In this document: positions 1-7,798 of the stretch, in pieces
How positions within the stretch are numbered: position 1 is the stretch's first letter
Layout: each line of letters starts with the position of its first letter
Origin: Methanothrix harundinacea
Lineage (GTDB): Archaea > Halobacteriota > Methanosarcinia > Methanotrichales > Methanotrichaceae
Reading direction: 5' to 3'
NCBI GenBank assembly: GCA_002502785.1
Contig: DAQG01000029.1
Span: forward strand, 1-22,545
Length of the DNA: 22,545 nt
Notes under the pieces: model-generated
The model's database searches: none
The model's input: the letters and a program-made list of their open reading frames with translations, nothing else
Told to the model about the DNA's origin: nothing
Position numbers and translations under genes: made by a program

Positions 1-1
1 C

Positions 2-313
2 ACATTCGGCACGCTGCCTTTTATAAAGGAAAACGATTCGATCGATGTGTACTATTACGAGCACTACCCATCAGAGTCCTTCGTTAATTGGCTTGGAATT
101 CCGGGAAGAGATGCGTTTTATGATCTGGGTGGTAAAAATAGAATATATGCAGATATTGATGGTATGCACTGTTCCTTAGAGCTGTCTGATGATGATATTC
201 AAGAGTTATTTATTAACAGAAAGGGTAAATTTGAAATCGATAAAAACCAATTAATTTTATCGAGCCCCATTGAAAGGTTACAGATAGGACAGATAAGAGT
301 TGGCAGGAAGTGA
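2..313 (+). CDS. Hypothetical protein, 5' end outside the window
   Basis: The reading frame is open from base 2 to a TGA at 311-313. A GTG at 47 could serve as a start, but the frame continues upstream of it with no stop, so the gene probably begins before the window. The visible 103 residues are hydrophilic, rich in Asp, Tyr and Ile, with no membrane segment or signal peptide and no motif I recognise. The stretch is AT-rich, like the next gene and unlike everything after base 1227. The stop lies 9 nt before the next start, so the two genes are probably co-transcribed. Function unknown. Confidence 0.6.
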   Translation, partial: TFGTLPFIKENDSIDVYYYEHYPSESFVNWLGIPGRDAFYDLGGKNRIYADIDGMHCSLELSDDDIQELFINRKGKFEIDKNQLILSSPIERLQIGQIRVGRK

Positions 314-322
314 TATACACCA

Positions 323-1225
323 ATGAAAGATTTTTTACAAGAATGTCTTGTGCTATATTACGAATTAACATATTATCAGAGTGAGTATAAAAAACTAATT
401 AGCTCGTTAGATCCAATAATTACTCCCTTCATCGACGATGCCAACAGCTTAGTAAAGTTAGTATCGGGCGTTGAACAAACACATATAGTAAAGAGAAACT
501 CAAATATATATGTTTTATTTGCTAGCAAATTAAATTCTGAAGTATTTATCCAAATTAGAGAGAGTTTTCTGGGAGAGATATACACTGGCTTCCTAAATAG
601 ACAACCTATCAGGATATTCCATGCTGGTATGAATATATTTTCTCCTGCAGATGGGCCTCTGCAGATAGGATCAATAGGTCTATTCAATGAAGTTAGACAA
701 AACAAACTTATAAATTTACTAATAAATTATTACAATTCTTTGCTGATACGGGATGTTCTACTAGACAGATCGCTATGTTATTCGATATTCCACCTCCTTA
801 ATAAGGCAAATCAAGATAAACCTATATCATTGTTTTTCGATAAATTCGAGCATGAAATTCTTGAAGATATGTCAAGATCGTCATATGATACATTGAAAGT
901 AGCTCAAAATGAGGGAAAAATAATTGAATACAAATCTCGTGATTACATAGTAGGTAAGAACGAAGAACTCCCAGAAAAAATCGCCTCAGATTTACAAAAT
1001 AAACTGACTGAGAGTAATTTTAAGATTTATTTTTTTGGAGTGGATGAGCAGACACAGGAACTCGAACCACTAAATATCAACAAATTTAGTAGTGATAGAG
1101 TTGACAGCATCGAAAAGCGTATCATGGAAGAGATCAAAGAAGATGTATCTGAATTATCTCTCGTTAAATTACCCCTCGAAAATGAGTGCCTTATTTTGAT
1201 GTTCGCGACATCTAATCGAAGCTAA
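323..1225 (+). CDS. Hypothetical protein, possible C-terminal AlbA_2/Schlafen-like domain
   Basis: A 300-residue soluble protein. The ATG at 323 is preceded by GGAAGTGA with about 9 nt spacing. Residues 1-190 match nothing I know; they are helical-looking, with Leu, Ile and Tyr. Residues about 196-300 resemble the AlbA_2 (Schlafen-type) putative nucleic-acid-binding domain: EGKIIEYKSRD at 197-207 corresponds to the usual E-x-x-x-(F/Y)-K start, and YFFGVDEQTQELEPLN at 236-251 to the family's hydrophobic strand, GVD turn and return strand. The family's usual Asn-Thr-x-Gly-Gly before that strand is absent, so the assignment is tentative. Base composition is AT-rich, suggesting transfer. The stop lies 1 nt from the stop of the convergent minus-strand gene. 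Proteins with such domains are often found in defence or regulatory settings, but nothing here shows that directly. Confidence 0.7.
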   Translation: MKDFLQECLVLYYELTYYQSEYKKLISSLDPIITPFIDDANSLVKLVSGVEQTHIVKRNSNIYVLFASKLNSEVFIQIRESFLGEIYTGFLNRQPIRIFHAGMNIFSPADGPLQIGSIGLFNEVRQNKLINLLINYYNSLLIRDVLLDRSLCYSIFHLLNKANQDKPISLFFDKFEHEILEDMSRSSYDTLKVAQNEGKIIEYKSRDYIVGKNEELPEKIASDLQNKLTESNFKIYFFGVDEQTQELEPLNINKFSSDRVDSIEKRIMEEIKEDVSELSLVKLPLENECLILMFATSNRS

Positions 1226-1226
1226 A

Positions 1227-1670
1227 TTATTCCAGTTTCGTCTCCGCCAGCTTGAACGTGACGCCCCTCCTGTCAAGCTCTTTTGCCACCTCCTCCATGA
1301 AGACCCCCATCCCAGCGACGTGATCGTGGTCCTGGTGTCGGATCTTCCCTCCGGTGTAGCCAGAAGTGGTGGACCTGACGCCGCAGCTTGGGCTCCCCTC
1401 GACGCCGACCACCTCGATCTCGTATCCCTTCTTCGCGAACTGCTCGATGAGGTCTGCGTGGTGGCCGAAGATCTCGCGACAGTATCGGCGGTACGAGGGG
1501 ATGTCGATCTGGTTTTTGGTGACGGCCCAGCGGTCGAGGCCGAGGCCTCCTGCCTCGGGACAGAGGAGCTGGATCACCGGCCCCTCGGGCGTGAAAGCGA
1601 CGGGTCTGAGGCCCTTAAGCCTCGCCAAGGGATCGACTAGACAGTGGGCGACCACCTGGACCGTGGTCAT
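1227..1670 (-). CDS. TudS-related putative desulfidase (CD3072-like, DUF523 relative)
   Basis: A 147-residue protein with the cysteine pattern of the TudS/DUF523 group: Cys10 in AHCLVD, Cys37 in LLCPEAGGLGLDR and Cys96 in GSPSCG. TudS enzymes hold a [4Fe-4S] cluster on three cysteines and remove sulfur from thiolated bases such as thiouracil. An extra Cys64 sits in YRRYCRE. The order of motifs fits the shorter CD3072-like branch, whose substrate is unknown. The ATG at 1670 overlaps the stop of the PH-domain gene by 4 nt, so the two are translationally coupled. It is the last gene of the run that begins with fwdD. Desulfidase activity is inferred from family membership only. Confidence 0.75.
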   Translation of the reverse strand: MTTVQVVAHCLVDPLARLKGLRPVAFTPEGPVIQLLCPEAGGLGLDRWAVTKNQIDIPSYRRYCREIFGHHADLIEQFAKKGYEIEVVGVEGSPSCGVRSTTSGYTGGKIRHQDHDHVAGMGVFMEEVAKELDRRGVTFKLAETKLE

Positions 1671-2110
1671 CCTTCTCGACCCGTCTCTTCCGACTCAACC
1701 CGCTTTTCGAGGACGTCTTTCATGTGCTTATAAAACTGGACGCCATCGACCTCGTGGTAGAACCGGACGTCCTCGGCGGCATCACCGATCCTGATCTTCA
1801 GGGTGTTATCCTGAAACTCCTTGACGTACTCGATTCCCGTTATATTCTCCAGAGGGAATTTGTCCAGCCTGTTTCTTAGAAGGCCGGACCGGACGAATAC
1901 GACCTCCCTTTCCGTCACTACGATCCAGGAGGAGATCTTCAACTCGTCGAAGGCTCCGATTCTGGCGAAGGCCATCGCCTTCTCGTCCTGGTACCTCCTG
2001 GGAACGGCCGGAAAGACCATGACCGGCGGCTCTCCGGCCTGCTTCAGGCCGTCCAGGGTCTTTCTGATCTTCTTTGGGAAACTTTCCGGTACGACTTCCA
2101 TTTCAATCAT
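1667..2110 (-). CDS. PH-domain-containing protein (bacterial/archaeal PH type)
   Basis: A 147-residue cytosolic protein with no signal peptide or membrane segment. Residues about 55-135 have the alternating strands of a YokE-like PH domain: SSWIVVTEREVVFVRSGLL, then FPLENITGIEY, then NTLKIRIGD, then a final helix containing FYKHMKDVLEKR. The N-terminal 50 residues form a short helical lead-in. Such domains are structural scaffolds without a known common ligand. The gene starts 23 nt after the PurP-like gene ends and overlaps the TudS-like gene by 4 nt, so all three look co-transcribed. No clear Shine-Dalgarno sequence precedes the ATG at 2110; a second ATG lies 9 nt inside. Role unknown. Confidence 0.7.
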   Translation of the reverse strand: MIEMEVVPESFPKKIRKTLDGLKQAGEPPVMVFPAVPRRYQDEKAMAFARIGAFDELKISSWIVVTEREVVFVRSGLLRNRLDKFPLENITGIEYVKEFQDNTLKIRIGDAAEDVRFYHEVDGVQFYKHMKDVLEKRVESEETGREG

Positions 2111-2133
2111 GCCAGTTCGAATTAGGGTCGAAT

Positions 2134-3276
2134 TCAGGTTACTATCTTCCCAAGGGAATCGCTCTCAAGAGCGATCCCGACCTCTCTCATGAGCCTTCTG
2201 CCCGTGCTCATGCTCGTCCTCCAGAAGGCGTTTCCGTAGGGGTGGCCGACGGCCATGTGGACGTTGGTGCCGCCACCGATCCTCGGTGCGACGTCGTAGA
2301 TGGAGAAGTTCAGGTCCTTGTCTACGCAGGTCTGAAGACAGAAGGGACCTATGATCCCGGGGCTGTAGTGCTCCTGGGTCGCCTCGACGTACTTCTCAGC
2401 CAGCTCGAAGGCCTTGTCGAGGAGCGACTCCCGAAGGGTTGCTGAGTTGTGGCCGCAGACTGTGTACTCGGGGCTGATCTGGGCCTCGTTGAGGGTTAGC
2501 TGCTGGGGCGCAGGAAGCCGCACGTGGCCGTCGAGGCTCGACTCGAACCGCCAGTCTATGCCTAGAAGCTCGATCTGCTTCAATATCGGCGAGTAGAAGA
2601 AGTCGAGGTTGAAGACCGGGCCGATGACGTACCTCTCGATCCTCGCAAGGTCCAGGCCGTCCTGGTCGATGACCCCCTGCTTCAGCAATAGGTCCGACTT
2701 CTCCCTGTACTCGTCGTAGCTGGCGGCGGTGAAAAAGCCCCGTTCCAGGGTCTTGACGGCGTGGGGAAGCTTCACCATCACAAGCTCATCGATATCCTCT
2801 GCCTCCACCGTTTCGGGAAAGGGAAGGCCCGCCTTTTCGAGGATCCAGTAATAGTCCTGCTCTTCTCCCCTCTCCTCGGACCGGAGGAGGTTTCTGCTCC
2901 CCAGGAGCGGCACCTCGAACTCGTCCTCCACCGAGTCGATCCCGCAGTAGGAGGTGAAGGACCGGTTCGGAACGAAGAGGACGTTCTTCGATATCAGGGC
3001 GTCCTGCTGTTCCCCCCTGATCAGGTCACTGAACCTGTTAAGGATCCGGACCTCGTCCACGACGCCGCTGGCGACCTTGCCGTTGACCCTGTTCGTCCTG
3101 AAGTACTTGGCGTAGGTCTTCTCCCTCCCCTTTTGGCATATGGCGAGGGTTCGAAACCCCTCTTCTACGGCCCCGTCACAGGTGTCAAGGGCCGAGTGGG
3201 AGGCGACCACGCCGATCAGCGGGTCGCTCAGGTCGTATCCCTCTAAAATTTCTAAAATTTTGCTACGATCGATCAA
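2134..3276 (-). CDS. PurP-family ATP-grasp ligase (FAICAR synthetase paralogue)
   Basis: About 380 residues, the usual PurP length. PurP makes formyl-AICAR from AICAR, formate and ATP in archaeal purine synthesis. Family landmarks seen are an N-terminal VASHSALD, FVPNRSFTSYCG, VPLLGSRNLL, FYSPILKQIELLGIDWRFES and PGIIGPFCLQT near the C-terminus. The glycine-rich ATP loop of authentic PurP (GARGGRGYF type) is replaced here by PHAVKTLERGFF, which points to the second PurP-like branch found in many archaea, whose reaction is less certain. I choose the TTG at 3276 because GAGGTG lies 7 nt upstream and the product then begins where PurP proteins begin; a TTG at 3291 would overlap that site. The gene follows fwdC by 70 nt. 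Confidence 0.8.
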   Translation of the reverse strand: MIDRSKILEILEGYDLSDPLIGVVASHSALDTCDGAVEEGFRTLAICQKGREKTYAKYFRTNRVNGKVASGVVDEVRILNRFSDLIRGEQQDALISKNVLFVPNRSFTSYCGIDSVEDEFEVPLLGSRNLLRSEERGEEQDYYWILEKAGLPFPETVEAEDIDELVMVKLPHAVKTLERGFFTAASYDEYREKSDLLLKQGVIDQDGLDLARIERYVIGPVFNLDFFYSPILKQIELLGIDWRFESSLDGHVRLPAPQQLTLNEAQISPEYTVCGHNSATLRESLLDKAFELAEKYVEATQEHYSPGIIGPFCLQTCVDKDLNFSIYDVAPRIGGGTNVHMAVGHPYGNAFWRTSMSTGRRLMREVGIALESDSLGKIVT

Positions 3277-3346
3277 TTCAAAGCACCTCAAAATGATCCT
3301 GGTCTCAGTACCGACTTAGAGAGGTACTCACTTATCAAGCTGACTG

Positions 3347-4126
3347 TCATGCTCCTCCGTCCTCGACTGATGCGGCGTACAGCTCACCTTTTCCATTATC
3401 CACCAGATCCCCAAAAAACTTCTTGAGACTCAGCCCATCGATCTCCACCGTCTCCAGGTACTGGTAGGACGGCAGAACCTTGGCCCGTCCCTTTATGGTG
3501 ATGGTGCCGCTGGCCATCTCGGCACCGGGAAGGTGGGCGTTTCCTCCGATGGTGATGACGCCGCCCCGATTGGCGATCCCCGGAAAATCGCCGGCGTTTC
3601 CTAGGACTGTGATAGTCCCGCCACATAGGTGTTCGCCGAGGTAGTCCCCGGCCGACCCCTCGATCAGGATCTCGCCTCCGCGCATCCCGCAGCTCTCACC
3701 GCGGTACCCGGCTCCGACGTAGTCGCCAGCCTCACCCAAAACGGTGATCTTCCCGCCGCGCATCTCCCGGCCGAGCCAGTCTCCGGCCCGCCCTTCTATC
3801 TCGATCTCGCCGCCGCTCATCCCGTTTCCGGCGTGCATCCCGAGATCGCCTTCGGCTGCGATCCGACCGCGGGTCATATTCTCGCCGACCCTTTTTACCT
3901 TCGAGAAGTCGCCGGAGAGGCTGATCAGCGTCTCCTCAGGCTTTGCGGGGACGTCGTCTCCCGAGACCTCGAAGAGGTCGGAGAGGGCCGTCTTTCTGTT
4001 CCCCTCCCATACCTCGATCTTCCCGATCTCCTCGATGGCTAGAGGAGCGAAGACGTCGGGGCTTATTCTCTCAGCCTCCACCGGCACCCTGAACTCTCGT
4101 CGCGGCACAATCACGATCTTTCTCAT
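3347..4126 (-). CDS. fwdC: Formylmethanofuran dehydrogenase subunit C
   Basis: A 259-residue FwdC/FmdC homologue. The complex interconverts CO2 plus methanofuran and formylmethanofuran, using low-potential ferredoxin. Residues about 65-220 are a right-handed beta-helix built from repeated G-x-x-G units, for example GGEIEIEGRAGDWLG, GGKITVLGEAGDYVG, GGEILIEGSAGDYLG and GGTITVLGNAGDF; the same fold occurs in the glutamate synthase C-terminal domain. FwdC is a scaffold lying against FwdA and FwdB. The ATG at 4126 follows the fwdA stop with no spacing, so translation is coupled. It is the last fwd gene here; fwdE, fwdF and fwdG homologues are not in the window. Confidence 0.95.
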   Translation of the reverse strand: MRKIVIVPRREFRVPVEAERISPDVFAPLAIEEIGKIEVWEGNRKTALSDLFEVSGDDVPAKPEETLISLSGDFSKVKRVGENMTRGRIAAEGDLGMHAGNGMSGGEIEIEGRAGDWLGREMRGGKITVLGEAGDYVGAGYRGESCGMRGGEILIEGSAGDYLGEHLCGGTITVLGNAGDFPGIANRGGVITIGGNAHLPGAEMASGTITIKGRAKVLPSYQYLETVEIDGLSLKKFFGDLVDNGKGELYAASVEDGGA

Positions 4127-5812
4127 CTAGATCACCCCCGCCTTGACGACCCGTGGATGGGTGACGTAGGCGTCCTGGACCATGTAGTTTGACATCTGGA
4201 TGCTGTAGTACTTGGCGAACTTCTCGACGAGATCCGCTCTGACCTTCTCCGCCTGATCCTCGGGGACCGAGGCGTCGACCCAGTAGGTCCTCCCCTGGGG
4301 GACTGCAGTGATATCGCCGTCCCTGACGACGACCTCGCCAGCCTTGATGGTGTACCTGGCCTTCGCGAGGGCCTCCTTCACCTTCCTGTGATCCTTCGAG
4401 GGGTCCACATCGGCAGGGTTGATGTCAAAGATGGTGACGTCGCCATCCGCCCCTACCCCTAGGTGCCCTTTCTCCGAAAGGCCCAAGATCCTGGCGGGGG
4501 CGGCTCTGGTCACGATGGCGATATCGTTCCAGTCCATCTCCCTCTCGATGGATGGAAGCGACGACCTCTTGGATGCCAGCTCGTGCAAGCTTTTCAGCTC
4601 CTCCTCCCTCTTCACCCGGCTCATAAGGAGTGTGACGACCTCCGGGTAGTTGACGAAGGGTCCGCCGTTGGGGTGGTCTGTGGTCATGATCACCTGCCAG
4701 GGGTTCTTCGTCAGAAGGGCGAGCTCGAGGCCGATCGCCCACTGGATTGCGTTTATCGGCATCTTCCTTCCGTAGACGAGGGGGACGACGCCGCTCGACT
4801 CCTCCAGCTCGATGTCGTGGTTCGACCATTTGGCGTGAAGAAGCCGGGCGTTCCCGTACTCCAGAGGCGCATCGGCGGTCATGGTGGTGGCGCTCCCGAA
4901 GATCAGCTGGCCCATGTCCATGGTGAACTGGTCGTGGTGGTTGAAGTACTCGGCGATCTCAGGAGCCTTCGACTCGAAGTCGCGCCAGCCGGTCCCGCCG
5001 TAGGCGGAAAACTGCATGTGAGTGACGTGGAGAACCTGCCGATCGCGGGAGGCGGTGATGTCCTCGACGGCCTTAAGGGTTTCGAGGGTGGTCTCGTAGT
5101 TTCCGGGCTTGCCCAGGTTGTTTGTGTGGAGGTGGACGGAGTGGGGTAGCCCGAGGATCTCGTTTGCCCTCATGAGGTATCTTATTATCTCTCTTGGAGT
5201 CACTCCGAAGTTCGGTACGGGGTCGTCGATCCCCTTGACGTTTCCTCCAAAGCCCCAGGCCTCTCCCCCGCCGGGGTTCACGACCTTTACGCCGTAGCCG
5301 CGGCTGGCACGAAGGCCCCAGGCGACGAAGGCCGCAAGCTTTTCGAGGTCGCCGTCGCGGACGCACTCCAGTACCTCCCAGTTGTTCCCGAATAATGTGA
5401 GGGCCCCCTTGTCGACGATGGGGATTTCCTCCAACTCCTCGTGGGTGTGCCTTGACTCCAGTATCGGCGTCGCCGCCTCGAAGGCCGTAGTGTATCCCAA
5501 TCGAGCGTATCGGTAGCCCATTGCGTAGCAGTTGGGGACGGTATAGCCCGTCGACGGCCGAAGCAGCTTCGTCCTGGGCTCGATCCCACGCCTTCCATCC
5601 TCCGGCCTCATGATCCTGCCGCTGTTAACCTTAGCCCCGGCGATGTGGGCGTGGGCGTCGACGCCTCCTGGCAAAACAAGCATTCCCCGTGCGTCGATCA
5701 CATCGCCCCCAACGGACTTTTCAACGATCTTTCCGCATTCTATGCAAATGTCCATCTCCTCGCCGAGGATCCCGTTTTTGGGATCGCAGACGAACCCGCC
5801 CTTAATTATCAT
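4127..5812 (-). CDS. fwdA: Formylmethanofuran dehydrogenase subunit A (amidohydrolase)
   Basis: A 561-residue amidohydrolase-superfamily subunit that condenses formate with methanofuran, or hydrolyses formylmethanofuran, at a binuclear metal site. Expected ligands are visible: His54 and His56 in DAHAHIAG, Lys176 in YGVKVVNPGG as the likely carboxylated lysine, His228 in HSVHLHTNN, the histidines of LHVTHMQ near 262-265, and Asp379 in MTTDHPNGGP. Length and motif spacing agree with characterised FwdA. The ATG at 5812 lies 11 nt inside the end of fwdB, and the stop abuts the fwdC start, indicating a tightly coupled operon. In the known complex, formate made at FwdB passes through an internal tunnel to this subunit. 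Confidence 0.96.
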   Translation of the reverse strand: MIIKGGFVCDPKNGILGEEMDICIECGKIVEKSVGGDVIDARGMLVLPGGVDAHAHIAGAKVNSGRIMRPEDGRRGIEPRTKLLRPSTGYTVPNCYAMGYRYARLGYTTAFEAATPILESRHTHEELEEIPIVDKGALTLFGNNWEVLECVRDGDLEKLAAFVAWGLRASRGYGVKVVNPGGGEAWGFGGNVKGIDDPVPNFGVTPREIIRYLMRANEILGLPHSVHLHTNNLGKPGNYETTLETLKAVEDITASRDRQVLHVTHMQFSAYGGTGWRDFESKAPEIAEYFNHHDQFTMDMGQLIFGSATTMTADAPLEYGNARLLHAKWSNHDIELEESSGVVPLVYGRKMPINAIQWAIGLELALLTKNPWQVIMTTDHPNGGPFVNYPEVVTLLMSRVKREEELKSLHELASKRSSLPSIEREMDWNDIAIVTRAAPARILGLSEKGHLGVGADGDVTIFDINPADVDPSKDHRKVKEALAKARYTIKAGEVVVRDGDITAVPQGRTYWVDASVPEDQAEKVRADLVEKFAKYYSIQMSNYMVQDAYVTHPRVVKAGVI

Positions 5813-7091
5813 CGCCGAGCCTCCTAACTCGATCTAGAATATTTTGAATGATCGCCTCGTCCGTCGGATACGGAGAATCGACGACCTTCTTCATCCGGAG
5901 GGATAGACCGTCCATCCGGTAGGCCGTCCCCTCGGCCTCGACGCCGCAAACGGCGCTCGGTATCACCACGTCCGCGAGGAGAGTCGTTGGGTTTGGGAAG
6001 GGGTCTATCTGAATCACCGGGATCTCGGCCATCCCCTCGACGGTCGCCCTCGGGAAGTTCGAGACCGGGTCTGCGGCGACGACCATCATGGCGTCCGCCT
6101 CCCTTTTTGCGAGAAGGTCGCAGGCAGCGGTCTCCCCGGGGTTGAAGTAGGGCGCTCCCCTGGAAAAGTCGACGGACATCGGAAAGCCCGTCTCCCAGGC
6201 GCAGACCTGGCCGAAGCCCGCGACGTTATAGTGGCCCCTCATCGCCATCACCACGAACTTGGTGAAGCCGTTCAGGTCGGCCACCAAAGAGAGGGCGTTG
6301 TCTACGTTCTTGTACCGGCCGCGGCTGTGGGTCATCCCGAGACCGAAGAGGATGGCACCAAACCTTGCAGCTTTCATCATCTCCGCCGCCTCTTCGAGGT
6401 CGGATTTTGCGACCCCCGCCACCTTCTCGGGGACGATCTCGCCCTTTCCTGCGACGATCATCCGAAGGGCCGATATTACTTCGTAGTCGGTCCCAGGCTT
6501 TATCAGAAGGAACTTGTCGGCGTTCTTCGCAGTTCTCGTCTCCCGGACGTCGACGACGATAACTTTCCTCCCCTTCCTCCCATCGGGGGTGAACATCCCT
6601 GTGGAGTTTGAGGAATAGCGCAATGTGTGGCGCGGATGGGCTTCGGCGGGGTTTGCGCCCCAGAAGACTATCAAGTCGGCCCTGTTCTTTATCTGGCCGA
6701 GGGTCGAACCCGCTAGCCCCTTCTCCTCGATCCCGATGATGGAAGGGCCGTGGCAGACGGTGGCCGTTGAGTCGATAACGCCGCCCACCTCCTCCGCCAG
6801 GAGGATTCCTTTCTTGTGGGTCTCGCAGACGGTAGAGCACCAGCCGTAGAGGAGGGGCCTTTTCGCATCCTTCAGGATTTTGGCGGCCCGATCGTATGCC
6901 TCCTCGTAACTCGTCTCAACGAGCTCTTCGTCCTTTCTCACCATAGGGGCCTTCGTCCTCTCGTGGCCCCGAATCTTGCTCGACCCGAGCTTGCAGGCCC
7001 TCTTGACGCCGACGATCTGATCGTTCTCGACCTCGACCTTGATGTCGTCGCAAAGGCAGCCGCAGAAGGGGCAGAGAACGTCTTCTGCCAT
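5802..7091 (-). CDS. fwdB: Formylmethanofuran dehydrogenase subunit B (Mo/W catalytic)
   Basis: A 429-residue molybdopterin oxidoreductase subunit that reduces CO2 to formate. The N-terminus carries a [4Fe-4S] site: Cys7, Cys10 and Cys14 in LCPFCGCLCDD, with Cys33 in RACKLG. Cys113 in TVCHGPS is the expected metal-ligand cysteine, so this is a Cys rather than a selenocysteine form. The remainder is the pterin-binding fold, with GWCSTVCETHKKG, FWGANPAEAHPRH and PVIQIDPFPNPTTLLADVVIPS visible in order. The metal, Mo or W, cannot be told from sequence. The ATG at 7091 shares one base with the fwdD stop (TGATG); a TTG one codon upstream is less likely. Confidence 0.95.
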   Translation of the reverse strand: MAEDVLCPFCGCLCDDIKVEVENDQIVGVKRACKLGSSKIRGHERTKAPMVRKDEELVETSYEEAYDRAAKILKDAKRPLLYGWCSTVCETHKKGILLAEEVGGVIDSTATVCHGPSIIGIEEKGLAGSTLGQIKNRADLIVFWGANPAEAHPRHTLRYSSNSTGMFTPDGRKGRKVIVVDVRETRTAKNADKFLLIKPGTDYEVISALRMIVAGKGEIVPEKVAGVAKSDLEEAAEMMKAARFGAILFGLGMTHSRGRYKNVDNALSLVADLNGFTKFVVMAMRGHYNVAGFGQVCAWETGFPMSVDFSRGAPYFNPGETAACDLLAKREADAMMVVAADPVSNFPRATVEGMAEIPVIQIDPFPNPTTLLADVVIPSAVCGVEAEGTAYRMDGLSLRMKKVVDSPYPTDEAIIQNILDRVRRLGDDN

Positions 7092-7483
7092 CAAGACGCC
7101 TCACCCCCCATCCTCTTAAGATCGGCAAATAGCTCCCGGACGTCCTTCACCCGCATCTTCGTTTCCTCCACCTCGGCCTCGACCCCCTTGAACTGGGGCG
7201 TTCCGCAACCGCCGGTTTCGGGCCCCACAACGGCATTAGCCCAGGGTCCCATCGGTATGAAGATTACACCCAAGGGCAGACCTACGTCTTTTTTGGCCGA
7301 GACGACGACCTCGCCGAACTCGGTCCTCACCAGGACGTTTCCCTCCTTGGATATTCCCAGGGATCGGTAGTCCTCTTCGGATAGAGCACAGAAAGAGGTG
7401 GCCTTGAAGAACTCCGGAGACATCTTCGCCTCAGAGTTCGCACCCTGGCCGAGGGTACGTCCAGAGATCATAATCGCCTTCAA
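7091..7483 (-). CDS. fwdD: Formylmethanofuran dehydrogenase subunit D
   Basis: FwdD carries the molybdopterin-dinucleotide-binding beta-barrel that completes the FwdB active site. From the TTG at 7483 the product is 130 residues, beginning MKAIMISGRTLGQG, which matches the family N-terminus; GGTGAT lies 5 nt upstream of that TTG. An upstream ATG at 7495 and a much longer frame back to 7648 exist, but the extra residues do not match the family. The barrel motifs GNVLVRTEFGEVVV and GVIFIPMGPWANAVVGPETG are typical. This is the first gene of the fwdDBAC run and has a TATA-like element about 55 nt upstream on the minus strand. Confidence 0.92.
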   Translation of the reverse strand: MKAIMISGRTLGQGANSEAKMSPEFFKATSFCALSEEDYRSLGISKEGNVLVRTEFGEVVVSAKKDVGLPLGVIFIPMGPWANAVVGPETGGCGTPQFKGVEAEVEETKMRVKDVRELFADLKRMGGEAS

Positions 7484-7533
7484 TAGAATCACCATCAAAC
7501 TTGAGCTTAACTTCTCCTTGGCCCTCCAAGGGC

Positions 7534-7541
7534 TATATATT
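7534..7541 (-). promoter_or_regulatory. TATA-like promoter for fwdDBAC
   Basis: On the minus strand the sequence reads CAATATATAG. Transcription would start near 7510, leaving a leader of roughly 27 nt before the fwdD TTG at 7483. The upstream BRE position is not clearly purine-rich, so confidence is moderate. Confidence 0.45.
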
Positions 7542-7657
7542 GTGCGGTCTGGGACGAGGAAGGCCATCTCTTCTCCTCTGATGCCCAGTTTGAAAATCAC
7601 AATCTTGATCCCGGATGGCAAAACCACATGTGGCTTTCGGCGGCGCAAGGGTAATCA

Positions 7658-7674
7658 GGAAAAAATTTAAATAG
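7658..7674 (+). promoter_or_regulatory. BRE/TATA-like promoter for the secreted coiled-coil gene
   Basis: GGAAAAAATTTAAATAG has a purine-rich BRE-like stretch followed by TTTAAATA, close to the archaeal consensus. Transcription would start near 7692-7697, giving a leader of about 120 nt before the ATG at 7814. The TATA core is near-palindromic and could also fire toward fwdD, although the BRE side favours the plus strand. Confidence 0.45.
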
Positions 7675-7779
7675 TTTGAATCCATAATTTTCAACTCAGT
7701 TTTTTGAGGGGTTTCTGGCGAGATGAGCCGCAAAGGGCCTTTTATTCGTTCTTCGAGCTGTTGAAGGACGGACAAACTT

Positions 7780-7798
7780 TTCAGAAAGCCCTTCTGAA
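7780..7798 (+). promoter_or_regulatory. Hairpin just upstream of a ribosome binding site
   Basis: TTCAGAA, loop AGCCC, then TTCTGAA form a perfect 7-bp stem. It ends 2 nt before GAGGTGG at 7801-7807, the ribosome binding site of the coiled-coil gene. It could influence ribosome access or act as a 5' stabiliser; neither can be decided from sequence. Confidence 0.4.

Noticed and set aside
5802..7091. Selenocysteine in FwdB
   Set aside because: The metal-ligand codon in TVCHGPS is an ordinary cysteine codon, and there is no in-frame TGA.
7484..7648. N-terminal extension of FwdD to a TTG at 7648 or an ATG at 7495
   Set aside because: The extra residues do not match the FwdD family, the predicted promoter at 7534-7541 would fall inside the extension to 7648, and the TTG at 7483 has a ribosome binding site and gives the family N-terminus.
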